DNA of 64,000 bases from an uncultured Eubacteriales bacterium (GCA_902773835.1 CACYFZ010000005.1:34091-98090), one strand, 5' to 3'. Numbered from the stretch's first letter, positions 8,231 through 16,542 are shown. The notes: generated by a model not told the origin, from the sequence alone. Made by a program: numbers and translations.

Positions 8231-9817
8231 TTATAAATTCTTTTTCAAAGTCAGTATATTACTACCGTCCTTATACTCATAAGTCACGTCGTCCATCACC
8301 TGTTTGGTCATGAATATTCCGAGTCCTCCTATCTCGCGTTCTTCTGCGGACAGTGTTACATCCGGATCTTCCTTGGCCAGAGGATCGTAAGGCTTTCCGT
8401 GGTCGATGAATGTAATTGTTACGGTAACAGGGTCTTCAGTTACGTCAACTCTCACCTTAGCATTTCCCTTGTCAGGTGCATAAGCATAATTGGCAATATT
8501 GGTGAAGATCTCTTCTACCGCTATATCTATCTGCATGCATGCCTTAGGCGGGCAGTTAACTGCTTGCAGGTTCCTGCTTACGAAGTTCATTACCTCGGGT
8601 AAGTTCTCTCTTGACGCCTCTATTTCAAGTTCTCCGGATGAATCACCCGTGCTGTCGTCTCCGACTGCTTCGAATTCCAAAGTATCGATTTCTCCCAGCA
8701 ATTTTATAAGCTGCTCGGTCCAATAATCAATCTCGGCTTTTCTTTCAGGTATATTCAGACCATCTCTTCTGATGGAGCGTCTGATCAAGCGAGTGTATCC
8801 TACGATTCTGGATTTATCTTCCACATCCTTTAGGACGGCCTCATCCTCAGTTCCGAAGTACTCTACCAATACCTTATGCCAGAATAGCAATGCCATGTCG
8901 AAATCGAAGCCCTGGAACTCTTTTACATTTTCATGATTTAGCTCTGAGAATCCGATAAACGCATTGTAAATCGATGCAAATTCGAAGACCGGGTCTCCTA
9001 CGGCGAGAGTATCCATATCTATGAGAAGGACTTCGTCTCCCTGAAGTTCCAAATTCTTAGTATGGTAGTCTCCGTGAATCATATGGTCGTTATGAGGAAC
9101 CGCTTCCACCAAAGAGACGAGTTTATCGCCTGCTTCTTTCGGCAGATAGTCCTGAACGAACTTGGCCCAGTCGACAGCCACCTCTTTCATATCCGGAAGT
9201 TTTCCCTCCGGCACCTCAGTGGAGTGGATGAGCTTCAGCATATCCACATACTCTTTTACGCACCAGTCGAGTTTATCCGGCTCCGTAGTAAGAATCTTAG
9301 AAAACGATCTGGCATTCAGAAGTTCAAAAACGGATCCGTAGCTGTCTCCGACTCTGACAACATCATAGGATATGGCCGTCGGAACGCCCAGAATGAGAGC
9401 CAGTCTGGCAACTTCCCTCTCATGCTGTATTTCTTCCAGCGCATCAGCGTTATTATACACTTTTACGACATTGTCCTTGTCGATGCGATATATGGTCCCG
9501 TTGGCTCCGCGTCCTATCTCTTCGCAACCTTCAACGGAAACAACCCTGTATGCCTTTTCTATCGGCATCATCTGAGTGAATCCGGTCATGTCAAATATTT
9601 CATAAACATCGGAACGCACATTAACAACCTTCAAATCAGGGTTGTCCTTTCTGAGATGAAGTATGGTACGAAGTCCTGCACTGGAAATATATTCCAGATC
9701 CGAAGCGTCCAATATAAGTGCTTCTTCAGCTGGCTTGCCCTCTATTTCTTTTAAAATGCGACCTTCAACTTCTGCGGCATTTCCGGAATCAATTCTACCT
9801 GATAAATTGATAATCAT
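8231..9817 (-). CDS. Three-domain regulator: STAS + APH-like kinase + HATPase (RsbW-like)
   Basis: A 528-residue fusion. Residues 1 to about 95 form a STAS anti-sigma-antagonist domain with YISSAGLR, whose Ser is the usual phosphorylation site. Residues about 105-370 are an aminoglycoside-phosphotransferase-like kinase (like the TIGR02172 group): GRGANGTIY loop, HGDYHTKN catalytic loop, LIDMDTLAVGDP metal site. Residues about 400-528 are a GHKL ATPase like anti-sigma kinases RsbW/SpoIIAB: EEIFTNIANYAY (N box), DHGKPYDP and GGLGIFMTK. I chose ATG 9817 because GGAG lies about 9 nt upstream. A separate STAS gene lies 50 nt upstream in the same direction. No sigma factor or PP2C phosphatase is visible nearby, so the target is unknown. 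Confidence 0.85.
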   Translation of the reverse strand: MIINLSGRIDSGNAAEVEGRILKEIEGKPAEEALILDASDLEYISSAGLRTILHLRKDNPDLKVVNVRSDVYEIFDMTGFTQMMPIEKAYRVVSVEGCEEIGRGANGTIYRIDKDNVVKVYNNADALEEIQHEREVARLALILGVPTAISYDVVRVGDSYGSVFELLNARSFSKILTTEPDKLDWCVKEYVDMLKLIHSTEVPEGKLPDMKEVAVDWAKFVQDYLPKEAGDKLVSLVEAVPHNDHMIHGDYHTKNLELQGDEVLLIDMDTLAVGDPVFEFASIYNAFIGFSELNHENVKEFQGFDFDMALLFWHKVLVEYFGTEDEAVLKDVEDKSRIVGYTRLIRRSIRRDGLNIPERKAEIDYWTEQLIKLLGEIDTLEFEAVGDDSTGDSSGELEIEASRENLPEVMNFVSRNLQAVNCPPKACMQIDIAVEEIFTNIANYAYAPDKGNAKVRVDVTEDPVTVTITFIDHGKPYDPLAKEDPDVTLSAEEREIGGLGIFMTKQVMDDVTYEYKDGSNILTLKKNL

Positions 9818-9867
9818 AATCCTGCTCCCCGTTTTAACCTCACATCGCAAGCGATGCAAAGTGCTTA

Positions 9868-10167
9868 TTACTCAATGGTAAGGATGTCTGTGAATCCGGT
9901 AACGTCGAAGATTTCCATGATGATATCGTTGACATTGATAAGCTTCATGCTTCCTTCCTGTCCGATCATCTTCTGAGCAGCTAACAGCACTCTGAGGCCT
10001 GCGGAAGAAATGTATTCAAGCTTAGCAAAATCAAGAACCAAATCTTTTACATCGCCGATTGTTCCTTTAAGTTCTGTTTCAAACTCAGGAGCCGTTACGG
10101 TATCGAGTCTGCCTTCGAGTTCGAATGTAGCAATTCCGTCTTCAATTTTTTTGTTAATATTCAGCAT
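9868..10167 (-). CDS. STAS-domain anti-sigma factor antagonist (SpoIIAA/RsbV-like)
   Basis: A 99-residue single-domain STAS protein: MLNINKKIEDGIATFELEGR, then LEYISSAGLRVLLAAQK with the conserved phosphorylatable Ser. Such proteins bind an anti-sigma kinase and release its sigma factor when unphosphorylated. It is the likely substrate or partner of the HATPase domain encoded next. ATG 10167 has GGGAGG about 10 nt upstream; an in-frame TTG at 10185 would swallow that site. Its STAS resembles the fused one in the SSAGLR region, which suggests duplication. Confidence 0.9.
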   Translation of the reverse strand: MLNINKKIEDGIATFELEGRLDTVTAPEFETELKGTIGDVKDLVLDFAKLEYISSAGLRVLLAAQKMIGQEGSMKLINVNDIIMEIFDVTGFTDILTIE

Positions 10168-10231
10168 TTTTCTTATTCCTCCCAAGCCATATTATACAAT
10201 AATGTCTTAGCATTCGCCATTTCCGACTTCA

Positions 10232-10343
10232 TTATTCTCCGCTACCGGAAATCATCTTCTTGCTGATGGTGACAATCAGCATGTTATTTTCTGAAGCCGC
10301 CGCTTTCTACATTAAACACTGTTACAACAACATTAGTTTTCAT
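10232..10343 (-). pseudogene. Possible decayed small gene (two short consecutive frames)
   Basis: In the gap between the 84-residue protein gene and the STAS gene, a good AAGGAGA site precedes an ATG at 10343 that encodes only MKTNVVVTVFNVESGGFRK before a stop (10284). A second frame begins at 10282 (MLIVTISKKMISGSGE, stop at 10232). The first peptide looks like the start of a longer protein, so this may be the rest of a truncated or frameshifted gene. It could also be a genuine micro-ORF. Little else is visible here. Confidence 0.35.
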
Positions 10344-10420
10344 AAGTATCTCCTTTCAAGCAGTCTCTGAAACTGTCTTTTACAGGTTTATGATACTCAG
10401 ATTCGGTCACATGAGAGTTA

Positions 10421-10675
10421 TTATTCGTAATTATCTCTGCCTTCTTCTGCCGCAGTGATTCGTTTTACTTCTTCTTTGTCAGCTTCTCTTTGCATCTCCA
10501 AGCGCTCGAATCTGTTCTCATCAATTTCCAACAGCTTTTCTCCGAGCAGCTTAGCTCCGGCCACCAAAAAAGCTCCGCCTGTAATACCTGCGGCAATCAA
10601 ACCGAATAATACGCCACCCAGACCGCTACCGGATTGTTCTCTGGGCTCGCTCATTCCTGTTTTATTACTTGCCAT
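10421..10675 (-). CDS. Small membrane protein of unknown function
   Basis: An 84-residue protein with a hydrophilic N-terminus, one Gly/Ala-rich transmembrane segment (GLGGVLFGLIAAGITGGAFL, about residues 19-40) and a charged coiled-coil-like tail (ENRFERLEMQREADKEE). A GGGGG ribosome site precedes ATG 10675. It lies 33 nt after the end of the 174-residue membrane protein gene and is probably in the same transcript. I do not recognise the family. Confidence 0.7.
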   Translation of the reverse strand: MASNKTGMSEPREQSGSGLGGVLFGLIAAGITGGAFLVAGAKLLGEKLLEIDENRFERLEMQREADKEEVKRITAAEEGRDNYE

Positions 10676-10708
10676 TTCACGCCCCCTTTTCTCAGTTTTC
10701 CGATATGA

Positions 10709-11233
10709 CTAAAAAATCGGAAGCAAACCTTTGGTATAAAGGTATCCCGCAGCGGCTCCGAGAGCAATCAGCAGAAGAAGTGGTATCAGCCAAACAGCTT
10801 TACTCTTCTTCTTTTTCTTTTTCCCTGCCTCTTTATCAGCGCCTACTTTTACATCAAAATTCGTATCGGCTTTTACATCAGCATTCGTTTCGACTTTAGC
10901 CTTTTCAGCTTCAGGAGCAGTTTCCTTTTCGGCAGATTGTGCTGCAGCTTTTTCCGTTTCAGGAGCAACTTCCTTTACTGCATCCTCCCCGTAATCGGCG
11001 GAGAGCATCATCTCCTCCCCCTTGATTCTCTTATTCTCTTTATCTATCAGCTCCTGAAAAGCCGCCTGCTTCTGATACAAGGTATAGAACTTGTCTATTC
11101 TCTTTGTCTCTCCGTACTCTCCTGCGTCCGTGTCTTCTCCGAAAATCTCGCTTTCCAGTTCTTCCAATGACATAGCGTCAGTCGGTTTCTTGTTTTCTAC
11201 GTTTTCATTTCCCTTATCTGTATTCTTTACCAT
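10709..11233 (-). CDS. Tail-anchored protein with an IDKFYTLY domain, unknown function
   Basis: A 174-residue protein. Residues about 18-70 form a compact acidic domain (SLEELESEIFGE, then KRIDKFYTLYQKQAAFQELI) that recurs clearly in the 919-residue zinc-ribbon protein at 34858-37617. A Lys/Glu/Ala linker and a run of lysines follow, then a C-terminal transmembrane segment (VWLIPLLLLIALGAAAGYLY) and four or five residues. The bulk is therefore cytoplasmic. It is the first gene of the cluster that leads into the STAS genes. I know no function for this domain. Confidence 0.75.
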   Translation of the reverse strand: MVKNTDKGNENVENKKPTDAMSLEELESEIFGEDTDAGEYGETKRIDKFYTLYQKQAAFQELIDKENKRIKGEEMMLSADYGEDAVKEVAPETEKAAAQSAEKETAPEAEKAKVETNADVKADTNFDVKVGADKEAGKKKKKKSKAVWLIPLLLLIALGAAAGYLYTKGLLPIF

Positions 11234-11330
11234 GCTTACTATTTTCTCCTACTAAAAAACTGTACCTTTACCTCACTGATTATATACTATTTTATCAGTT
11301 CTTCGCACGAGACACGCAAATATAAGCAAT

Positions 11331-11368
11331 AAAAAACTCGAACCTTTGTATTTCTACAGGGGTTCAAG
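11331..11368 (-). terminator. Intrinsic terminator after the radical SAM gene
   Basis: On the minus strand CTTGAACC pairs with GGTTCGAG around CTGTA/TACA and is followed by six U. It resembles the hairpin after ssrA (12507-12527), see the findings. Confidence 0.75.
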
Positions 11369-11375
11369 TGTGGTA

Positions 11376-11409
11376 CTTTTGGTGGGACTGTTGGGTCATT
11401 ACTCGAACA
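11376..11409 (-). repeat. Degenerate copy of the tmRNA 3' end
   Basis: The minus strand reads GTTCGA, then CCCA, then CCACCAAAAG, in the order found at the true tmRNA 3' end (12541-12575). Ten bases (11376-11385) are identical to 12541-12550, and a hairpin terminator follows at a similar distance in both places. This could be an attachment-site copy from integration into ssrA. Confidence 0.45.
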
Positions 11410-11429
11410 ATATTACCATCTTTACTGCA

Positions 11430-12443
11430 TCAGATGCCAGGATGAATAGTTTTCCCATATTTATGTCTACTCTTCCAAATGCTACAGTTTCTACAGGGAA
11501 TACCTTCCATTTGATTTTGTGAAGGATTCTTGGCTTTGAGGATAGCCCTCATTCTCTGAAAATCCTCATCTTGGAGACATTTCTCAAGTCCATCGACGAA
11601 AAGATTGGATTTAAAAAAAGCCCATTCATTGCGGCAGCACCCCAAAAGCATCCCGTCCCAATTAAATTGCGGATCACAGAAAACCTGCAAGCAATCATCA
11701 TTTAAATATGGGATCTTATACTTCTCAAGATACTCTTGTCTTGTTACTTCTGTAAGTCCGGTTTCAGTCTTCAAACGTTCCGGATCCTTTGGTACATAGC
11801 TAGTCATAAAGTTCAGTTTGAAAACAATAGGAATCCCTAATTTAGCCGCTATGGCTTTGGCCTGCAAAACATCATCCTCATTGTGTTCATTAGGAACAAA
11901 TTGCCATTGAAGTTTCGGATATATAACTCCGCGTTCTTTTTTTAGATCTTGGAGTCTTTTCACATTTGCTATTACACGGTCAAAATCCCCACCAATACGA
12001 TATTTTGAATAACTTTCCTGAGATGCCCCATCAATAGAAAGGGATAGAAAACGAAACTCATATTTAACCAAAGCCTGCATTTGATCCTCAGAAACAGTGT
12101 TAAAATTAACTCCCATAGCTGCTTCTAATGCAACACCTTTTTTATGTGCATAAGCCATGATTTCAATTAGATCGGGGTTTAAAAATATTTCTCCATAATT
12201 TGACAATTCGACTCGCGTTATTTGTGGGTTTTTATCAATAAAATCTACAAAATGCTCCAAGGTCAGGTAACCATATCCCAATTCCCTCCCGTTACTCTTT
12301 TGGAATCCACAACCAGTGCAACGGAGTTGACATATACTTGAAGCATCTATACGAATAGTATTTATTTGCATTTTAGAAGTCTCAAATTGCCTTTTTCTAG
12401 TAAACGCACCTCTAAAAACATTCAGTATTCTAGAACGAATCAT
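11430..12443 (-). CDS. Radical SAM protein with SPASM-like C-terminus
   Basis: A 337-residue (from ATG 12443) radical SAM enzyme. The cluster motif is C-QLR-C-TG-C in SSICQLRCTGCGFQ, preceded by INTIRIDAS. The barrel has the segments RVELSNYGEIFLNP and FLSLSIDGASQESY. The C-terminus has Cys residues (DCLQVFCDPQF, LGCCRN, CRNCSIW) fitting extra Fe-S clusters of a SPASM or twitch domain. The substrate is unknown; no precursor peptide gene is visible next to it. The start is uncertain: AGGTG precedes ATG 12443, but in-frame Met codons exist upstream to 12494. It uses more A/T than its neighbours and stands alone between ssrA and a degenerate ssrA end, so it may be acquired. Confidence 0.85.
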   Translation of the reverse strand: MIRSRILNVFRGAFTRKRQFETSKMQINTIRIDASSICQLRCTGCGFQKSNGRELGYGYLTLEHFVDFIDKNPQITRVELSNYGEIFLNPDLIEIMAYAHKKGVALEAAMGVNFNTVSEDQMQALVKYEFRFLSLSIDGASQESYSKYRIGGDFDRVIANVKRLQDLKKERGVIYPKLQWQFVPNEHNEDDVLQAKAIAAKLGIPIVFKLNFMTSYVPKDPERLKTETGLTEVTRQEYLEKYKIPYLNDDCLQVFCDPQFNWDGMLLGCCRNEWAFFKSNLFVDGLEKCLQDEDFQRMRAILKAKNPSQNQMEGIPCRNCSIWKSRHKYGKTIHPGI

Positions 12444-12506
12444 ATACGCACCTATTTCCCTCTTATAGTAATACGTGGTCATTGTTGTATCCATATAGAA
12501 ATCAAA

Positions 12507-12527
12507 CTTCTGTATTCTTTACAGAAG
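12507..12527 (-). terminator. Terminator-like hairpin after ssrA
   Basis: CTTCTGTA and TACAGAAG form a perfect 8-bp stem with a 5-nt loop. TTTGATTT follows on the minus strand. It lies 17 nt after the tmRNA CCA end. Confidence 0.6.
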
Positions 12528-12544
12528 TCCGAGCAAATATCTTT

Positions 12545-12899
12545 TGGTGGAAGCGGTGGGAGTCGAACCCACGTCCAAGAATGTTTCCGGAAGACTTTCT
12601 CCGAGCGGAGCCGCTTGTTTTTTATTCACGCGCCTATCGCCAATACGGCAAACTCAAGACGTCGCTATCTCGTGGATACTCACACGCTACCGAGAAATCA
12701 CGCATGAGGTCCCTGCATAATCGACGCCGGATTCTCAGGCTGCAGGTGACCTGAGGCCGACGCGCGGGGCTGAACTATGCAGCCAGTGCGAAATTGTTGT
12801 TTGTTTTAGCGTTTCTTTTTAACGAGTACTTTTTGCGTGGATCACCACCACGGCTCGCTTATCTTCGTTCCACATACCTGTCGAAACCTTTACGCCCCC
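12545..12899 (-). ncRNA. ssrA: Transfer-messenger RNA (tmRNA)
   Basis: A 355-nt RNA for trans-translation and rescue of stalled ribosomes. The 5' end is GGGGGCGTAAAGGTTTCGAC, the classic tmRNA start, and pairs over 7 bp with the 3' end CGCTTCC-A-CCA. The T-arm GGGTTCGACTCCC lies near the 3' end and CCA is encoded. The tag frame (12775-12810) reads AKTNNNFALAA followed by TAG, with a GCT resume codon. smpB, the protein partner, is 8 kb away on the other strand. Confidence 0.95.
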
Positions 12900-12926
12900 A
12901 AGTACGTGCCGTTTGTGCGGTACTAC

Positions 12927-12954
12927 ATATTACCACAATAAACCTTGATTTCAA
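12927..12954 (-). promoter_or_regulatory. ssrA promoter
   Basis: On the minus strand TTGAAA (12949-12954) and TAATAT (12927-12932) are spaced 16 bp apart, about 20 nt upstream of the mature tmRNA 5' end, leaving a short leader for RNase P. Confidence 0.6.
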
Positions 12955-12978
12955 ATACTTTTGCACTAAACTTGCCGT

Positions 12979-13698
12979 TTAATCACATGCACTTTCAAAG
13001 ACCGATTTCAGATCTCCCCGGATTATCAGGCTTGCCCTTTTATCTACCGAAGTTTCTTCATTATTTATTACAATGAGATTGCGTCCGTTGAAATTCTCCA
13101 GAAGAGATGCAGCAGGTTCTACGGCAAGTGATGTTCCGGCAACTATCAATGTGTCGGCGTTAGACAGCTCTCTGCAAGCTCCTATCATAGTATACTTGTC
13201 CGGTGCCTCTCCGTAGAGGACAACCCATGGTTTTATGATTCCTCCGCATTTATCGCAGCGTGGCACACCCTCGCTCTTCATTATCTTCTCCAGCGGGTAT
13301 GAAGCCTCGCAATCCACGCAGTAATTCTCATGGATATTGCCGTGGAGTTCATATACTCTTTTGTTTCCTGCCGCCTTATGAAGTCCGTCAATATTCTGAG
13401 TAACTATCCCTCGAAGTCTGTCCTCCTTTTCCAATTCATACAGATATCTGTGAACGACATTCGGCTTCGCATCGGGATGTATCATATGCTTTTTATAGTA
13501 GTCATAGAATTCTTCGGTATGGAGCATGAAAAACATAGCGCTCAGTATCTCCTCGGGAGATCTTCCTCCGTATTCTTCGCTGTAGAGTCCGGACGCAGAA
13601 CGAAAGTCCGGAATGCCACTGGCCGTAGACACACCGGCTCCTCCGAAAAAGACTATTCTCCGGGATCTTTTAATTATCTCTGTCAGTTTTTCATTCAT
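12979..13698 (-). CDS. cobB: Sir2-family NAD-dependent protein deacylase
   Basis: A 239-residue sirtuin that removes acyl groups from lysines using NAD+. It shows GAGVSTASGIPDFRS (NAD binding), TQNIDGLHKAAG, catalytic His in ELHGNIHENYC, a zinc site of two Cys pairs (CVDC and CDKC) and VAGTSLAVEPA. I chose ATG 13698 because it overlaps the end of the upstream Cys-cluster gene by 8 nt (coupling) and gives a normal sirtuin N-terminus. It is the last gene of the barnase-barstar-transglutaminase operon. pncB, which salvages nicotinate for NAD, lies a few kb upstream. Confidence 0.92.
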   Translation of the reverse strand: MNEKLTEIIKRSRRIVFFGGAGVSTASGIPDFRSASGLYSEEYGGRSPEEILSAMFFMLHTEEFYDYYKKHMIHPDAKPNVVHRYLYELEKEDRLRGIVTQNIDGLHKAAGNKRVYELHGNIHENYCVDCEASYPLEKIMKSEGVPRCDKCGGIIKPWVVLYGEAPDKYTMIGACRELSNADTLIVAGTSLAVEPAASLLENFNGRNLIVINNEETSVDKRASLIIRGDLKSVFESACD

Positions 13699-14227
13699 AA
13701 TTATCTCTGTCCCGGGACTCTTTCCACACCAAGTCATAAATCAGAGGATCGCAGATGAGATGCTTCCATACGGTAAAAGTCGCCTTGATGAACCTCTCAT
13801 CCAGTTCTGTTTCTTCTTCTATCATCGGGCAGACATACGGGAGGTCGAAATCGTTATAGACCAACGAGAGCTCTCCATCTTCGCTGATATGCGGCAACAA
13901 CGGAAAGCTTCTGCACTGAATAGGTCTCTTTTCTCTCGGGCATTTCGGTGGGGTCTGGCATCTTACGAACCAAACCTTTCCGTCCCATGATTCAGGAAAT
14001 TCATACTCGTTGGTAATGAGAGGCTCCCAAGTAAGCCAAGCATCGTTTCTGTCATGTACTTTATCCTCTCCGGGAAGCAGCATTATGCCCAGGCTATCGT
14101 CATACTTGGCCGCCGTGCAGCATGCCGCTCCGCAAATAGTCCCGCAATCAAACCGGACAGGGGAAACCCTGTCCAGTAATCTGTAAATAGCTCTGTATGT
14201 ACGTTTTCGTATCGTGCTCTTTATCAT
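13691..14227 (-). CDS. Cys-cluster protein, YkgJ-like (putative metal-binding)
   Basis: A 178-residue protein rich in Cys. Near the N-terminus it has FDCGTICGAACC, then VRCQTPPKC and PIQCRSFPLLPH followed by PYVCPM. This order resembles the YkgJ/UPF0153 CxxCC family, which is thought to bind zinc or iron; family placement is moderate. No membrane segment is visible. The ATG overlaps the stop of the transglutaminase gene by 4 nt, and its own end overlaps the sirtuin gene, so it is in the same operon. No biochemical role is known. Confidence 0.65.
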   Translation of the reverse strand: MIKSTIRKRTYRAIYRLLDRVSPVRFDCGTICGAACCTAAKYDDSLGIMLLPGEDKVHDRNDAWLTWEPLITNEYEFPESWDGKVWFVRCQTPPKCPREKRPIQCRSFPLLPHISEDGELSLVYNDFDLPYVCPMIEEETELDERFIKATFTVWKHLICDPLIYDLVWKESRDRDNYE

Positions 14228-16542
14228 CTGAATCCGTGCCTACGCAGTTTCACTATCAAAGCAACTGACACAAATGATGTAATAAGCAGCAGCGTCCATA
14301 ATATATGGCGTGATGAATCGCCTGTCTTTACGCTCTTATTCTTCGTCCACTTCGCAGTGAATGTATGGTCTCCTTTTACTGCATACTTATCTCCGGGCTG
14401 ATATTCGGATCCTTCCCAGTACTCGAATGTATATCCTTTTCTCTTCGGAGCATCGATAACGATGAACTCCGATCCTTTTTCAGCTTCAATGGTTCTAACC
14501 TCTTTTCCGCCTTCTTTCCATACTCCGCCGTTCGGATCAAAAGTCAAGACAGCAGTGTCAGGTGCTACAACCTCTATAGTAACTACTGCTGATAAAGGCT
14601 CATCGTAGTTCGGATCCGAGGTCTTCAGCTTAGCGATGACTGAGATTTGGGTAACCCCGGGTGAAACAGCTGTTACAACTCCGTTTTTATCCACCGTTGC
14701 CACGTTCGTATTAGAACTCTCATAGCTGTATATAACATCTAAATCTACATCAAGTGTCGGATTAAGCTGATATGTATCACCCACCTTCAGCGTTGCTCCG
14801 TCAACAGTTATAATCGGGGTTAACCCTGTGATTACCGCAGGCTGCAATAAACGATGCAGCTTCGAGTCGAAGTGATTCTCATCGCCTACAGCCTTATACC
14901 AAATAAAGTAAACTCCTACATCTGTTCTCTTAGGAAACGCAGTGCTGAACTCCTCCGTCGGTCCTTCTCTGTCTCCTAAAGCATAGACCATAGTGCCGTA
15001 TGATGCTTTCCCGGGCTCGACGAGTAATTCCTGTGCACTTCCGTCGTATGTAATATGCGTTTTACGAATCGGATCTTCTGTTACCGTAGCGGTATTCACT
15101 GTAACAGTGTACTCGCTTTTTCCCTTGTAATTTCCTTTTCCGGTAATTGTTACAGTCGCCTCATGAGTTTCATTGTTATATTCTACTGACAGCTCATAAT
15201 CCGTGCCGTTTTCAAGTTCTGCTGCCTTTGCAACAATCTTGTCGTTTTCGAGGGTCGGGAAGTATTTGACAGATGTGATGTCGCTGCTTATTTGAGCTTT
15301 AAGTGCCTCAGCAATTTCCTCAGCGCTTTTCCCTTCTGTGTCACAATCGTAGTTCTCCTCTAGAGCGTCTACAGCCAGCAGCTGCTCGTCGATTTCCTTA
15401 TCCCTGACTTTTCTTTCTATAATCGTCGGCTCCTTATAGAAATCATTCAAGAACCAATAGTCTGTAACACCATTTTTGCGCGACGCATACGGCTGAGGCG
15501 AATACTTTGTAAAATTCGCATATTCGGCATGATATGTGCCGGTTCCGCTGCCCTTTTCTACATACTTGTCATAAAAAACCTTCTTCGTATTCTTATGCAG
15601 GGCAAATTCGTTGTACCAAGTTGCATATTCTTTCGGCTTAAATTTTTCTCCTTTTCCTATCTTCCCGTCATAGAAGTCTTTAATATTGGCCGGGATTCTT
15701 GATCTGTCATTTTTGTCCTCCTTGAACTCAAAGGAACCGTCGGAAGGTCTCTTGTTTTCAGGTATTTCGCCGAAAGTTAAATCGATAGGTTCAAACGACC
15801 AGTCATTCTTCCCTGACATAAAGAAACTGTTTTCAGTTACATCAATATAATATGATTTGCCGTTGATATCGGGAATCCAATTGAGGGTATGATCCAGATA
15901 CTTGTCGCATCTGACGAATTTACAAGGAAGCCCTGCAGCATGACAGATAACCGCATAAGTAACCGCGATGCCTGCGCATACGGACAAATGGCCTTCACCA
16001 AGGAACACACCATATGAATCCCACTGGTTTTTGTAATAGTCAAAGTCATAACCGCCCGACCAGTATGTATCGTCGTAAATGGCATTTGAGTTCTCCCACA
16101 GCGCCAGCATGTAGTATTTTTCGAGGTCGCTCATATCGGATGTTAAGTTTTTCGTCACCCAATCATCAATATGTGTGATTGTCTCTTCTTTCTGCGCCGG
16201 CGTCAGGACGAAGTTCTGCTCAAAGACCTTAGGATCTTTATGTACGCCTGAACCGGAATCGTATGCCTCATTGTATTCGGGCGACGATGATTTATCAGGC
16301 CATCTTCCTACAGTTCCTCCGTTTGTGTTCTTCGATCCGTCTGCTGCATCCATCGCATCTTGCGTTGAATCTTTTTTATTAAACGCTTCAGCTTGCTTTT
16401 TCTTCGTGTTCGGGTCCGCCTTTCCCGGGCCTTTACCATCTACAGCAAATACCGGCGCGGTAAATGTTGCCGAGAAAAGAATCACCGCAAGCAGCAGCGT
16501 CAGGAAAAAAGTTGTCTTTTCGAATCTTTTACTCTTCTTCAT
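14224..16542 (-). CDS. Surface protein: transglutaminase-like domain, Big2, InlB repeat, sortase-type tail
   Basis: A 772-residue secreted protein. A signal peptide (about residues 1-34, ending PVFA) is followed by a Lys/Asp-rich stretch. A transglutaminase-like (cysteine protease fold) domain has its Cys in SVCAGIA (about 190), His in LDHTLNW (about 219) and Asp in YIDVTENS (about 233). Then come an MBG-like repeat (about 480-570), a Big2 Ig-like domain (about 574-657), one InlB B-repeat (KRKGYTFEYW, about 660-734) and SVKTGD, a hydrophobic helix and Arg-rich tail, a degenerate LPxTG-type sorting signal. ATG 16542 overlaps barstar by 14 nt. It may act on peptides or peptidoglycan at the surface. 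Confidence 0.88.
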   Translation of the reverse strand: MKKSKRFEKTTFFLTLLLAVILFSATFTAPVFAVDGKGPGKADPNTKKKQAEAFNKKDSTQDAMDAADGSKNTNGGTVGRWPDKSSSPEYNEAYDSGSGVHKDPKVFEQNFVLTPAQKEETITHIDDWVTKNLTSDMSDLEKYYMLALWENSNAIYDDTYWSGGYDFDYYKNQWDSYGVFLGEGHLSVCAGIAVTYAVICHAAGLPCKFVRCDKYLDHTLNWIPDINGKSYYIDVTENSFFMSGKNDWSFEPIDLTFGEIPENKRPSDGSFEFKEDKNDRSRIPANIKDFYDGKIGKGEKFKPKEYATWYNEFALHKNTKKVFYDKYVEKGSGTGTYHAEYANFTKYSPQPYASRKNGVTDYWFLNDFYKEPTIIERKVRDKEIDEQLLAVDALEENYDCDTEGKSAEEIAEALKAQISSDITSVKYFPTLENDKIVAKAAELENGTDYELSVEYNNETHEATVTITGKGNYKGKSEYTVTVNTATVTEDPIRKTHITYDGSAQELLVEPGKASYGTMVYALGDREGPTEEFSTAFPKRTDVGVYFIWYKAVGDENHFDSKLHRLLQPAVITGLTPIITVDGATLKVGDTYQLNPTLDVDLDVIYSYESSNTNVATVDKNGVVTAVSPGVTQISVIAKLKTSDPNYDEPLSAVVTIEVVAPDTAVLTFDPNGGVWKEGGKEVRTIEAEKGSEFIVIDAPKRKGYTFEYWEGSEYQPGDKYAVKGDHTFTAKWTKNKSVKTGDSSRHILWTLLLITSFVSVALIVKLRRHGFR

